From the NCBI RefSeq assembly GCF_025567625.1, contig NZ_JAOQJC010000035.1, forward strand, positions 19,725 through 83,724: DNA of 64,000 nt, read 5' to 3'. Shown here piece by piece: positions 8,074 to 15,131 of the stretch. Within the stretch, counting starts at the first letter, position 1; each line of letters begins with the position of its first letter. Source of the stretch: Paenibacillus sp. J5C2022 (GTDB lineage Bacteria; Bacillota; Bacilli; Paenibacillales; Paenibacillaceae). Position numbers and translations under genes: made by a program. The notes under the pieces were generated by a model, which was given only the letters and a program-made list of their open reading frames with translations, made no database searches and was not told the DNA's origin.

Positions 8074-8844
8074 ATGATGTCTCGAGGCACTGGCGGCGAG
8101 AATGGAAGCGATGAATTGATTGTAGGGAAGCACCCGGTCTTGGAGGCGCTGCGCTCCGGCAGGGAAATCAATAAAATATGGATGGCGGATGGGGCGCAGA
8201 AAAATGCAGCGGGTCCTATCGCGGCGGAAGCAAAAAAGCAGGGAATCGTCATTCAGTTCGTGGACAAGCGCAAACTGGACGGCATGGCGCCCGGCTTGGT
8301 GCATCAAGGAGTTGTGGCGCAAGCTGCGGCCTTCGCGTACGCCGAAGTGGAGGAACTGCTGGAAGTCGCAAAGCAGCGCGGCGAGACTCCGTTCCTGCTG
8401 CTGCTGGATGAAATCGAAGACCCGCATAACCTGGGCTCCATTCTGAGGACGGCGGAGTGCACGGGGGTGCACGGAGTCATTATTCCGAAGCGGCGTTCGG
8501 CGGGCTTGACGGCGACGGTGCTGAAGACATCGGCGGGTGCGGCGGAACATGTGGCTGTGGCGAGAGTGACGAATCTGGCGCAGACGATCGACGGACTGAA
8601 GGATGCGGGACTATGGATTGCCGGAACGGACGTGGCGGCGTCCGATGAAGTGTACGATATGAAGCTGGATATGCCGCTCGCGGTCGTGATCGGGAATGAG
8701 AATAAAGGGATGGGGCGTCTCATTAAGGACAAGTGCGACTTCCTCGTGAAGCTTCCGATGCGCGGACGCCTGAACTCCTTGAATGCTTCTGTTGCCGCCG
8801 GCGTGCTGATGTACGAGGTTGTACGGCAGCGCAGGCCTCTCTAG
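8074..8844 (+). CDS. rlmB: 23S rRNA (guanosine-2'-O-)-methyltransferase RlmB-type
   Basis: SpoU/TrmH-family (SPOUT) enzyme that 2'-O-methylates a 23S rRNA guanosine (G2251 in E. coli numbering). The N-terminal substrate-binding domain starts at ELIVGKHPVLEALRSG. The three SPOUT motifs follow: DEIEDPHNLGSILRTAE, AVVIGNENKGMGRL and LPMRGRLNSLNASVAAGV, which form the knotted SAM site. At 256 residues it is slightly longer than usual because of a short Gly/Ser-rich N-terminal extension. TAGAGGAGGATG precedes ATG 8074; a second in-frame ATG follows directly at 8077. Confidence 0.94.
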   Translation: MMSRGTGGENGSDELIVGKHPVLEALRSGREINKIWMADGAQKNAAGPIAAEAKKQGIVIQFVDKRKLDGMAPGLVHQGVVAQAAAFAYAEVEELLEVAKQRGETPFLLLLDEIEDPHNLGSILRTAECTGVHGVIIPKRRSAGLTATVLKTSAGAAEHVAVARVTNLAQTIDGLKDAGLWIAGTDVAASDEVYDMKLDMPLAVVIGNENKGMGRLIKDKCDFLVKLPMRGRLNSLNASVAAGVLMYEVVRQRRPL

Positions 8845-8846
8845 CG

Positions 8847-9383
8847 ATGAACCGCAAGAACGACGTCTTGCTTGTAGACGGCTACAATATGATCGGCGGC
8901 TGGCCGGAGCTGGCGAAGCTGAAGGAGAACGATCTGGAAGCGGCGCGGGACAAGCTGCTCGATATGCTCGCGGAATACCAGGGCTTCACGGGCAGGAGCG
9001 TGTACGTCATATTCGACGCGCATCAGGTGCCGGGGCTGGGGGCGACGTACAAGCAGCATAAGCTGACAATTCTGTACACGAAGGAGAAGGAGACGGCGGA
9101 CGAATGTATCGAGCGGCTCTGTACGGAATTGTATGCCAGAAGGAGGCATATCTACGTCGCGACCTCTGATATGATCGAGCAGCATGTCGTATTCGGTCAG
9201 GGAGCGCTCCGCTTGTCCGCGCGCGAGCTTCTGACCGAGATCGCCCAGAACAAGCACGGCATTCAGCAGGCTATTCGCGACAACAGGCAGGGCAAACGGA
9301 ATACGCTGGATGAGAATGTCAGTCTGGATGTGTGGACGAAGCTCGAGATGATGAGGCGCGGCAATAAACCACCGAAGTCTTGA
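8847..9383 (+). CDS. rae1: NYN-domain ribosome-associated endoribonuclease (Rae1/YacP)
   Basis: Rae1 of Bacillus subtilis enters the ribosomal A site and cuts mRNA in a translation-dependent way. This protein has the same PIN-like NYN fold: an N-terminal LLVDGYNMIGGWPEL with the first catalytic Asp, VYVIFDAHQVPG with the second, then ADECIERL and YVATSDMIEQ. I start it at ATG 8847, three bases after the rlmB stop; the open frame reaches further upstream but only inside rlmB. The resulting 178 residues are close to the 170 of the B. subtilis protein. Same operon as rlmB and mrnC, all RNA-processing enzymes. Confidence 0.93.
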   Translation: MNRKNDVLLVDGYNMIGGWPELAKLKENDLEAARDKLLDMLAEYQGFTGRSVYVIFDAHQVPGLGATYKQHKLTILYTKEKETADECIERLCTELYARRRHIYVATSDMIEQHVVFGQGALRLSARELLTEIAQNKHGIQQAIRDNRQGKRNTLDENVSLDVWTKLEMMRRGNKPPKS

Positions 9384-9452
9384 GCGGTTCGCAGCTCTAC
9401 CACTAAGTTACAAAATTGCTAGAATATCAACAACATTCGAGGGGGCAATCGG

Positions 9453-9482
9453 TTGACGCTGTAAGGTTTCTTCATGTATACT
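9453..9482 (+). promoter_or_regulatory. Sigma-A promoter of sigH
   Basis: TTGACG (9453-9458), 18-base spacer and TATACT (9477-9482), 62 bases before the sigH start. In B. subtilis sigH expression is repressed by AbrB at an AT-rich promoter region; no such operator can be pointed to here. Confidence 0.7.
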
Positions 9483-9544
9483 GACTCTATATTTCAAGGT
9501 TATAAATCTAGCGGTGTACGCCTTGCAGGCCGGAGGGATAGTGT

Positions 9545-10201
9545 GTGAGTATCGACCTCAAAGAATGGAGTACGCTCGAATATGATCGCAGCTTGGACGA
9601 AGACATTGTGGAAGCGGTCCGTAATGGCGACAGCATGGCGCTGGAATACCTGATCAACAAGTATAAGAACTTCGTGAGGGCGAAGGCTCGTTCCTACTTT
9701 CTGATCGGAGCGGATCGCGAAGATATCGTGCAAGAAGGCATGATCGGGCTGTACAAGGCGATTCGGGACTTCAAGGGAGACAAGCTTGCAAGCTTTAAAG
9801 CCTTTGCCGAACTATGCATTACCAGGCAGATTATTACCGCAATCAAGACGGCCACCCGCCAGAAGCATATTCCCCTCAATTCCTACGTTTCGCTGGACAA
9901 GCCCATCTACGACGAAGAGTCTGACCGGACGCTGCTGGACGTCATATGCGGCACAAGGGTATCTGATCCTGAAGAGCTTATTATAAATCAGGAAGAGTTC
10001 GTCGGTCTGGAAGACAAGATGTCCGAGATTCTCAGCGATCTGGAGCGCAAGGTGCTTATGCTCTACCTGGACGGAAGATCCTATCAGGAGATAGCGGTTG
10101 ACCTGGACAGGCACGTGAAGTCTATCGACAACGCGCTGCAGCGCGTGAAGCGCAAGCTGGAACGTTATCTTGAAGTGCGGGATATTGGCGGTTCCCTCTA
10201 A
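9545..10201 (+). CDS. sigH: RNA polymerase sigma-H factor (sporulation, stationary phase)
   Basis: Directs RNA polymerase to early sporulation and competence genes at the end of growth. Very close to B. subtilis SigH through region 2 (NFVRAKARSYFLIGADREDI, then the VQEGMIGLYKAIRDFK core-binding helix) and region 4 (EILSDLERKVLMLYLDGRSY, then the RHVKSIDNALQRVKRK recognition helix). The 218 residues are normal. The start is GTG 9545 behind GGAGGG (9532-9537); the N-terminal ~20 residues are the variable part. It has its own promoter and is followed by a hairpin, so it is probably monocistronic. Confidence 0.97.
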   Translation: MSIDLKEWSTLEYDRSLDEDIVEAVRNGDSMALEYLINKYKNFVRAKARSYFLIGADREDIVQEGMIGLYKAIRDFKGDKLASFKAFAELCITRQIITAIKTATRQKHIPLNSYVSLDKPIYDEESDRTLLDVICGTRVSDPEELIINQEEFVGLEDKMSEILSDLERKVLMLYLDGRSYQEIAVDLDRHVKSIDNALQRVKRKLERYLEVRDIGGSL

Positions 10202-10242
10202 GGGATCACATTCATTTGTATAGCGTAAAGTGTCTAATCGAC

Positions 10243-10298
10243 AATGGACTGTCTTTTCTGTCTGACGGTTTTCAGGCAGTGAAGAGGGTCCATTGGTT
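10243..10298 (+). terminator. Probable terminator hairpin after sigH
   Basis: Outer arms AATGGAC (10243-10249) and GTCCATT (10288-10294), with an inner imperfect pairing of CTGTCTGAC against the CAGGCAG region, followed by GGTTTTAAAAA. The stem has internal loops, so it is weaker than the other terminators here. The rest of the 362-base gap holds the rpmG promoter and nothing else I can identify. Confidence 0.45.
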
Positions 10299-10424
10299 TT
10301 AAAAAGGGATATATTCGCCTATACTGATAGAATCCGAGAAGAGGGAGATTTTGTATTGTCCTGAAGCGGAACGGGAATATGCGGATGCGTCCAAAAATTG
10401 CACGCCCGAACCGGTTGTTTTGCG

Positions 10425-10453
10425 TTGACATGAATGGGCCCGTGTGATAAAGT
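10425..10453 (+). promoter_or_regulatory. Sigma-A promoter of rpmG-secE-nusG
   Basis: Perfect TTGACA (10425-10430), 17-base spacer and TAAAGT (10448-10453), about 110 bases before the rpmG start. Confidence 0.75.
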
Positions 10454-10563
10454 GTTTAGGTAGGCCTGAAATCGAGGTTTTTTTCGTTGTGGGAAAGGCG
10501 TCGATGGATAGAAGTTAGAGTTTTACGCAACGCATTTTGCAGCAGTTCGGGAGGTGTATTAAG

Positions 10564-10713
10564 GTGCGGGTTATCATCACGTTGGCATGTACAAACTGCA
10601 AACAGAGAAACTATGCGACCACAAAGAACAAACGCAATCACCCCGACCGCATCGAGTTGAAGAAGTTTTGCAAGTTCTGTAACGAGCAGACTCCTCATCG
10701 CGAGACGAGATAG
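10564..10713 (+). CDS. rpmG: 50S ribosomal protein L33, zinc-binding form
   Basis: A 49-residue protein of the large subunit near the E site. Two CxxC pairs (C9/C12 in LACTNC and C36/C39 in FCKFC) form a zinc ribbon, so this is the zinc-containing form rather than the zinc-free paralogue that Firmicutes use under zinc limitation. GTG 10564 follows GGGAGGTG at a good distance. Its place between sigH and secE matches the rpmGB locus of B. subtilis. Too short for many ORF callers. Confidence 0.95.
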   Translation: MRVIITLACTNCKQRNYATTKNKRNHPDRIELKKFCKFCNEQTPHRETR

Positions 10714-10731
10714 TGAATTGGAGGTGTGACC

Positions 10732-10941
10732 GTGGCATTTTTGGCGAAACTGAAGCAAGGCTTTGGTACGACGTTCAGCTTTTTTGCCGACAGCTGGGCG
10801 GAACTGAAGAAGGTCCGCTGGCCGAATCGCAAGGAGTTGACGAGTTATTCCATCGTCGTATTGTTGACGGTTGTGGCTGTAACGATTTACTTCTGGCTTC
10901 TTGACATCGGGATCTCGTCTCTGGTAGAACTGATCGTTTAG
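10732..10941 (+). CDS. secE: Preprotein translocase subunit SecE
   Basis: Essential small membrane subunit that clamps SecY in the SecYEG channel. The 69-residue single-TM form: an amphipathic helix (SWAELKKVRWPNRKEL, the conserved cytosolic signature) and then one transmembrane segment (SIVVLLTVVAVTIYFWLL). I chose GTG 10732 because the in-frame GTG at 10726 lies against the ribosome binding site GGAGGT (10720-10725). Followed by nusG after 23 bases, the standard bacterial order. Confidence 0.95.
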   Translation: MAFLAKLKQGFGTTFSFFADSWAELKKVRWPNRKELTSYSIVVLLTVVAVTIYFWLLDIGISSLVELIV

Positions 10942-10964
10942 AAGGGTCCAAAGGTGGATTGGTA

Positions 10965-11498
10965 ATGGAAAAAAGATGGTACGTCGTGCATACCTATTCC
11001 GGGTATGAGAACAAAGTGAAAACGAATCTGGAGCGTCGCGTGGAATCCATGGGCATGGAAGACAAGATCTTCCGGGTGCTCGTTCCGATGGAGGACGAAG
11101 TAGTGGAGAAGGACGGCAAGAAGAAAACCGTCCAACGCAAGGTCTACCCCGGCTATGTCCTCGTAGAGATGATTCAGACAGACGATTCCTGGTATGTCGT
11201 GCGCAATACGCCTGGCGTTACGGGATTCGTAGGGTCGACGGGCTCCGGCTCGAAGCCGACTCCGTTGCTGCCTGATGAAGTGGAACAGATTCTGAAGCAT
11301 ATGGGCATGGAAGAGCCTAAGCCGAAGATTGAGTTTGAGCTGAAAGAGACGGTTCGCGTCAAGGTAGGTCCTTTCGCAGATTTTGTCGGTTCGGTAGAAG
11401 AAATTCTGCTGGACAAGGCGAAGCTGAAGGTCCACGTCAACATGTTCGGCAGAGAAACCCCGCTTGAGCTGGATTACACGCAAGTGGAGAAGATATAA
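10965..11498 (+). CDS. nusG: Transcription termination/antitermination factor NusG
   Basis: Binds the RNA polymerase clamp and modulates pausing, Rho action and transcription-translation coupling. The NGN domain is at the N-terminus (KRWYVVHTYSGYENKVKTNL, then VYPGYVLVEM and NTPGVTGFVG), and a C-terminal KOW domain follows (about 125-177, with VRVKVGPFADFVGSVEEI). ATG 10965 gives 177 residues, as in B. subtilis; the in-frame TTG two codons earlier would crowd the AAAGGTGGA site. Same transcript as secE. Confidence 0.97.
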   Translation: MEKRWYVVHTYSGYENKVKTNLERRVESMGMEDKIFRVLVPMEDEVVEKDGKKKTVQRKVYPGYVLVEMIQTDDSWYVVRNTPGVTGFVGSTGSGSKPTPLLPDEVEQILKHMGMEEPKPKIEFELKETVRVKVGPFADFVGSVEEILLDKAKLKVHVNMFGRETPLELDYTQVEKI

Positions 11499-11565
11499 TA
11501 ATCCGGTTTCTCATGAAGCAGGCGCATACCCGGCGCTTGTATAACAGGGTAAGGAGGTGTGAGTC

Positions 11566-11991
11566 ATGGCAAAGAAGGTCATCAAGTTAGTTAAGCTGCA
11601 GGTTCCTGCAGGCAAAGCGAATCCGGCGCCTCCAATCGGTCCGGCACTGGGTCAAGCAGGCGTTAACATCATGGCGTTCTGTAAGGAGTTTAACGCGCGT
11701 ACTGCGGATCAGGCTGGATTGGTCATTCCGGTTGTTCTCACTGTATTCGAGGATCGTTCCTTCACATTCGAGACCAAGACGCCGCCAGCGGCTGTATTGC
11801 TTCGCGTAGCAGCGGGAATCGAGAAGGGTTCCGGTGAGCCTAACAAGAAGAAAGTCGCTACTGTGAAGCGTGACAAAGTTCGCGAAATTGCAGAGAGCAA
11901 AATGCAAGACCTTAACGCAGCTTCCGTCGAGGCCGCTATGCGTATGGTAGAAGGTACTGCCCGCAGCATGGGTATTACGATTGCTGACTAA
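11566..11991 (+). CDS. rplK: 50S ribosomal protein L11
   Basis: Binds the 23S GTPase-associated region and supports the L10-L12 stalk and RelA activation. The 141 residues show both domains: the N-terminal LQVPAGKANPAPPIGPALGQ with the prolines where thiopeptides bind, and the C-terminal RNA-binding KKVATVKRDKVREIAESK. AAGGAGGTG is at 11551-11559, ATG at 11566. First gene of the L11-L1 unit, 67 bases after nusG with no terminator seen. Confidence 0.98.
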   Translation: MAKKVIKLVKLQVPAGKANPAPPIGPALGQAGVNIMAFCKEFNARTADQAGLVIPVVLTVFEDRSFTFETKTPPAAVLLRVAAGIEKGSGEPNKKKVATVKRDKVREIAESKMQDLNAASVEAAMRMVEGTARSMGITIAD

Positions 11992-12073
11992 TCGGCGTTT
12001 CTCGTCCGGACGGGACGAGATTACACGCAAGGATGTCGGATGACATCTCGCTAAGCGAAGCGCGGCTTCGCTG

Positions 12074-12120
12074 GTGGGAGGATCATCTCCTGCATGCAGG
12101 AGGATGCTCCGTTTAACCAC
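12074..12120 (+). promoter_or_regulatory. Probable L1 autoregulatory mRNA site in front of rplA
   Basis: GTGGGAGG (12074-12081) can pair its GTGG with CCAC (12117-12120) around an inner hairpin (CTCCTGCATGCAGGAG), with a GTTTAACCAC segment on the 3' side. This matches the known L1-binding mimic of 23S rRNA found in rplK-rplA spacers of Firmicutes. Free L1 would bind here and repress translation of rplA, whose Shine-Dalgarno starts right after it. Assignment is by motif and position. Confidence 0.6.
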
Positions 12121-12137
12121 ATAAGGAGGTAAGATCA

Positions 12138-12830
12138 ATGGCAAAACACGGCAAGAAATATGTTGAAGCTGCCAAGCTGATTGACAGCGAAGCAAGCTAT
12201 GAGCCTTTGGAAGCGATCGAGCTCGTGAAAAAAGGCGCTACAGCAAAGTTCGATGAGTCCGTCGAAGCGGCGGTTCGTCTGGGTGTAGACCCTCGTAAAC
12301 AAGACCAAGCGGTTCGCGGCGTAGTCGTTCTTCCGCATGGCACAGGCAAGACAAAACGCGTTCTCGTTTTCGCTAAAGGCGAAAAAGTGAAGGAAGCGGA
12401 AGCTGCAGGCGCTGACTATGTCGGCGATGCGGACATGATCAACAAAATCCAACAGGGCTGGTTCGAATTCGACGTCTGCGTAGCGACGCCGGACATGATG
12501 GCTGAAGTTGGTAAGCTCGGCCGTATCCTCGGCGGTAAAGGCTTGATGCCGAATCCGAAAGCGGGTACTGTAACGTTCGACGTTGCGAAGGCCGTTCAAG
12601 AAATTAAAGCAGGTAAGATCGAGTACCGTCTGGATAAAGCGGGTCAAATCCACGCTCCTATCGGCAAGGCTTCGTTCGACGCTGAGAAGCTGAACGAAAA
12701 CCTGAAAGCTCTGATCGACGCTCTGGTTCGCGCCAAGCCGGCTGCAGCCAAAGGCGTATACCTGAAAAACATTGCCGTTTCTTCCACGATGGGCCCTGGT
12801 GTCCGCGTATCCACAGCGACTTATCGCTAA
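12138..12830 (+). CDS. rplA: 50S ribosomal protein L1
   Basis: Forms the L1 stalk that moves deacylated tRNA out through the E site; it can also act as a translational repressor of its own mRNA. The 230 residues show the domain I RNA-binding parts (GKKYVEAAKLID near the N-terminus; ATVSSTMGPGVRV-like end) and domain II in between (PHGTGKTKRVLVFAKGEK, LGRILGGKGLMPNPKAGTV). ATAAGGAGGT (12121-12130) precedes ATG 12138. Confidence 0.98.
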   Translation: MAKHGKKYVEAAKLIDSEASYEPLEAIELVKKGATAKFDESVEAAVRLGVDPRKQDQAVRGVVVLPHGTGKTKRVLVFAKGEKVKEAEAAGADYVGDADMINKIQQGWFEFDVCVATPDMMAEVGKLGRILGGKGLMPNPKAGTVTFDVAKAVQEIKAGKIEYRLDKAGQIHAPIGKASFDAEKLNENLKALIDALVRAKPAAAKGVYLKNIAVSSTMGPGVRVSTATYR

Positions 12831-12837
12831 GGATTGC

Positions 12838-12971
12838 TGAAGAGACGCAGCTAACATTCGAATACGCATACCGTAGACAGTAGGTGCCCATAGGGGCTTA
12901 ATTTCCTACCGAGGTGTTATGATAAACGTTAACATCAGCCCGGATGATGATCCGGACTGGAACGACATCAT
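12838..12971 (+). promoter_or_regulatory. L10 ribosomal protein leader (autoregulatory RNA)
   Basis: The rplA-rplJ spacer holds the L10 leader: conserved ACCGTAGACAGTAGGTGCC (12870-12888), GGGGCTTAAT, and CCTACCGAGGTGT at its 3' end (12905-12917). In Firmicutes this RNA binds the L10-L12 complex, which then promotes termination at the following hairpin. The GAGGTG is followed at 12919 by an ATG opening a 36-codon frame that runs through the terminator (see findings). Confidence 0.8.
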
Positions 12972-13001
12972 GGCCTTCGCTTCGTCTGCGAAGGCCTTTC
13001 T
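12972..13001 (+). terminator. Attenuator terminator of the L10 leader
   Basis: Perfect 9-base stem GGCCTTCGC/GCGAAGGCC (12972-12980, 12988-12996) with a 7-base loop, followed by TTTCTC. The run is short, as expected of a regulated attenuator rather than a constitutive terminator. Confidence 0.8.
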
Positions 13002-13064
13002 CATGCATCGAGGCCGGGAATCGTCTTAGACACGGGATGTAACAATTTACGGGAGGTGTACAGT

Positions 13065-13568
13065 TTGGCTAACGCTAAGATCATCCAAGAGAAACAGGAA
13101 GCAGTGAAGGTCATTGCGGATAAGCTTGCGAGCAGCCCGTCAGCGATCGTTGCCGACTATCGCGGACTGAACGTTGCTCAAGTAACGGAACTGCGCAAGC
13201 AGCTTCGTGAAGCGGGCATCGAATTCCAAGTTCTGAAGAACTCGCTCGTTCGCCGCGCAACTGAAGGTACGGAGATGGCGTCTCTGAATGACGTATTGTC
13301 CGGACCTACAGCTGTAGCATTCGGTGGAGAAGACGTTGTCGCTCCAGCGAAAATCCTGAACGACTTCGCCAAGAAGAACGAAGCGCTGAAACTGAAAGGC
13401 GGCGTTCTGGAAGGTCAAGTTGTCGACGTTGCACAAATCAAGGCTCTTGCAGAGCTTCCTTCTCGCGAAGGCTTGCTCTCCATGCTCCTCAGCGTGCTTC
13501 AAGCTCCTATGCGCAACTTCGCGCTTGCGGTTAAAGCCGTTGGAGAGAAGAAAGAAGCTGAAGCTTAA
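13065..13568 (+). CDS. rplJ: 50S ribosomal protein L10
   Basis: Base of the L12 stalk; anchors the L12 dimers to the ribosome and represses its own operon through the leader just upstream. The N-terminal rRNA-binding domain (IIQEKQEAVKVIADKLASSP, IVADYRGLNVAQVTELRKQL) and the C-terminal helix that carries L12 dimers (REGLLSMLLSVLQAPMRNFA) are both present. The start is TTG 13065: an in-frame GTG at 13056 lies within the GGGAGGTGT ribosome binding site, and the TTG gives MANAKIIQEK, 167 residues, as in relatives. Confidence 0.96.
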   Translation: MANAKIIQEKQEAVKVIADKLASSPSAIVADYRGLNVAQVTELRKQLREAGIEFQVLKNSLVRRATEGTEMASLNDVLSGPTAVAFGGEDVVAPAKILNDFAKKNEALKLKGGVLEGQVVDVAQIKALAELPSREGLLSMLLSVLQAPMRNFALAVKAVGEKKEAEA

Positions 13569-13648
13569 GTTTTATCGCATCTTGTATGCATAACGCATGA
13601 TCAATTTTTGCAACATCAAACCAATAAACTAATTTCGGAGGTAATACC

Positions 13649-14017
13649 ATGTCTAAAGAGCAAATCTTGGAAGCTATCAAAGGTATGTCCGTTCTTGAAC
13701 TGAACGATCTTGTTAAAGCAATTGAAGAAGAATTCGGCGTAACTGCTGCAGCTCCTGTTGCAGTTATGGGCGGAGCAGCAGGCGGCGACGCTGGCGCAGC
13801 AGCTCAAACTGAGTTCGACGTAATCCTGACAAGCCCTGGCGCTTCCAAAATCAACGTTATCAAAGTCGTTCGCGAAATTACAGGTCTTGGCCTGAAAGAA
13901 GCGAAAGAAGTTGTTGACAACGCTCCTAAAGCAATCAAAGAAAAAGTTAGCCAAGAAGAGGCTGACGCTGTTAAAGCTAAGCTTGAAGAAGCTGGCGCTT
14001 CCGTAGAAGTGAAGTAA
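13649..14017 (+). CDS. rplL: 50S ribosomal protein L7/L12
   Basis: Multi-copy stalk protein that recruits and activates translational GTPases. It has an N-terminal dimerisation helix domain (KEQILEAIKGMSVLELNDLV), an Ala/Gly hinge (about residues 46-58, AAGGDAGAAAQ) and the C-terminal GTPase-binding domain (KINVIKVVREITGLGLKEAK). 122 residues. TCGGAGGTAA precedes ATG 13649. A strong hairpin follows (14068-14104). Confidence 0.98.
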   Translation: MSKEQILEAIKGMSVLELNDLVKAIEEEFGVTAAAPVAVMGGAAGGDAGAAAQTEFDVILTSPGASKINVIKVVREITGLGLKEAKEVVDNAPKAIKEKVSQEEADAVKAKLEEAGASVEVK

Positions 14018-14067
14018 TAAAGCTTTGGTATGAAGCTGGCGTGGCGGCTATTGCAGCCGCCGGGCCG

Positions 14068-14104
14068 ACAAACCCCTTGAAACGTAAGGTTTCAAGGGGT
14101 TTGT
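14068..14104 (+). terminator. Terminator after rplL
   Basis: Perfect 16-base arms (14068-14083 and 14089-14104) around a 5-base loop. The T-stretch (TTTGTT) is within and just after the arm. A smaller perfect hairpin GGCGGCT/AGCCGCC lies just before it (14044-14062). Confidence 0.75.
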
Positions 14105-14133
14105 TGCATACTAAAGAGAGGGAGGTATCTGTG

Positions 14134-14730
14134 ATGAGCAATCATTATTATTCCAAAAGCCAAGATGCCGCGCACGAGCGAAAAACGCATCAGACGACAC
14201 TTAGAGGCAAAATGTTCAAGTTCGTGACAGATTCCGGCGTTTTCTCCAAGACGGGTGTCGACTTCGGCAGCCGTGTATTAATAGAAGCGATGGAATTTCC
14301 ACGTACCTCTGAGGTGTTGGATGTCGGCTGTGGTTACGGGCCGATTGGACTGGCTGCTGCTACGCTGGCGGACCAAGGGCGTGTCACCATGATTGATATC
14401 AATGAAAGAGCGGTGCAACTTGCAACGGAGAATGCAGTTGTGAACGGCATGCAGAATGTGGACGTTCGCCAGAGTGATGTGTATGAAGCTGTACGCGGCA
14501 TGGAATTTGATGTCATCTTGACGAATCCTCCTATACGCGCAGGCAAAGCGACGGTGCACCGCATATTCGAGGAAGGCTGCGGATTGCTGCGGGACGGCGG
14601 CAGCATGTGGGTTGTTATTCAGAAGAAGCAAGGCGCCCCTTCCGCGAAGGAGAAGCTGGAACAATTATTCGGCGATGTAGAAGAGGTCACGAAGGAGAAA
14701 GGGTACCGTATATTTCGGGCGACAAAATAG
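14134..14730 (+). CDS. Class I SAM-dependent methyltransferase, RsmC-like (YbxB)
   Basis: A predicted rRNA guanine-N2 methyltransferase of the RsmC/RlmG group; the B. subtilis homologue YbxB sits at this locus between rplL and rpoB. The 198 residues are a single catalytic domain with motif I VLDVGCGYGPIGLAAA, the acidic VTMIDINERAVQLA, and motif IV ILTNPPIRAGK. It corresponds to the C-terminal half of E. coli RsmC. GAGGGAGGT (14118-14126) precedes ATG 14134; GTG 14131 is an alternative. The exact base modified is unknown. Terminator upstream and rpoB promoter downstream leave it in a weakly expressed position. Confidence 0.88.
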   Translation: MSNHYYSKSQDAAHERKTHQTTLRGKMFKFVTDSGVFSKTGVDFGSRVLIEAMEFPRTSEVLDVGCGYGPIGLAAATLADQGRVTMIDINERAVQLATENAVVNGMQNVDVRQSDVYEAVRGMEFDVILTNPPIRAGKATVHRIFEEGCGLLRDGGSMWVVIQKKQGAPSAKEKLEQLFGDVEEVTKEKGYRIFRATK

Positions 14731-14799
14731 CAGCTGACTGCTCGATTTTCCTTTTGTTGAGCAATGGCGATGAAATGGATGAAAATCCAGATAAAAGAT

Positions 14800-14828
14800 T
14801 TGACTTGACTTTTTGGATATGATAATAT
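14800..14828 (+). promoter_or_regulatory. Sigma-A promoter of rpoB-rpoC
   Basis: TTGACT (14800-14805), 17-base spacer, TAATAT (14823-14828) in an AT-rich stretch, about 300 bases before rpoB. A second TATAAT at 14929-14934 lacks a good -35 at proper distance. The 401-base gap (14731-15131) otherwise holds the leader RNA only; a perfect 7-base inverted repeat (15066-15072/15086-15092) lies close to the start. Confidence 0.6.
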
Positions 14829-15131
14829 TATAAAATGTCAGCATAAAATTGCTTGAAATCTCTTTAGTCAACTAAAATGTCAAGTGTGAATTTTCAGCGC
14901 GGCATGCATACTTTTGAAGCATTTGACGTATAATGTTTACATTTTGGGCAAAATTACTTGATATGGGCCTGTCGCGCCCGCGCTGCGACTGGTAAGCTGC
15001 CGGAACATGCTCTTTTTTCGAACCTATTCGATAAGGGCTTTTATTTATTTTTCTGATAGACGGTTCTCACTGTCTTGACGATAAGCAGTGAGTATCGATG
15101 CTGTGAGACAGACATGAGGGGTGAGGTTAAG

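Noticed and set aside
14905..14934. Second rpoB promoter with TATAAT at 14929
   Set aside because: The -35 candidate (TGCATA) is poor and the TTGACG next to the -10 is at the wrong distance.
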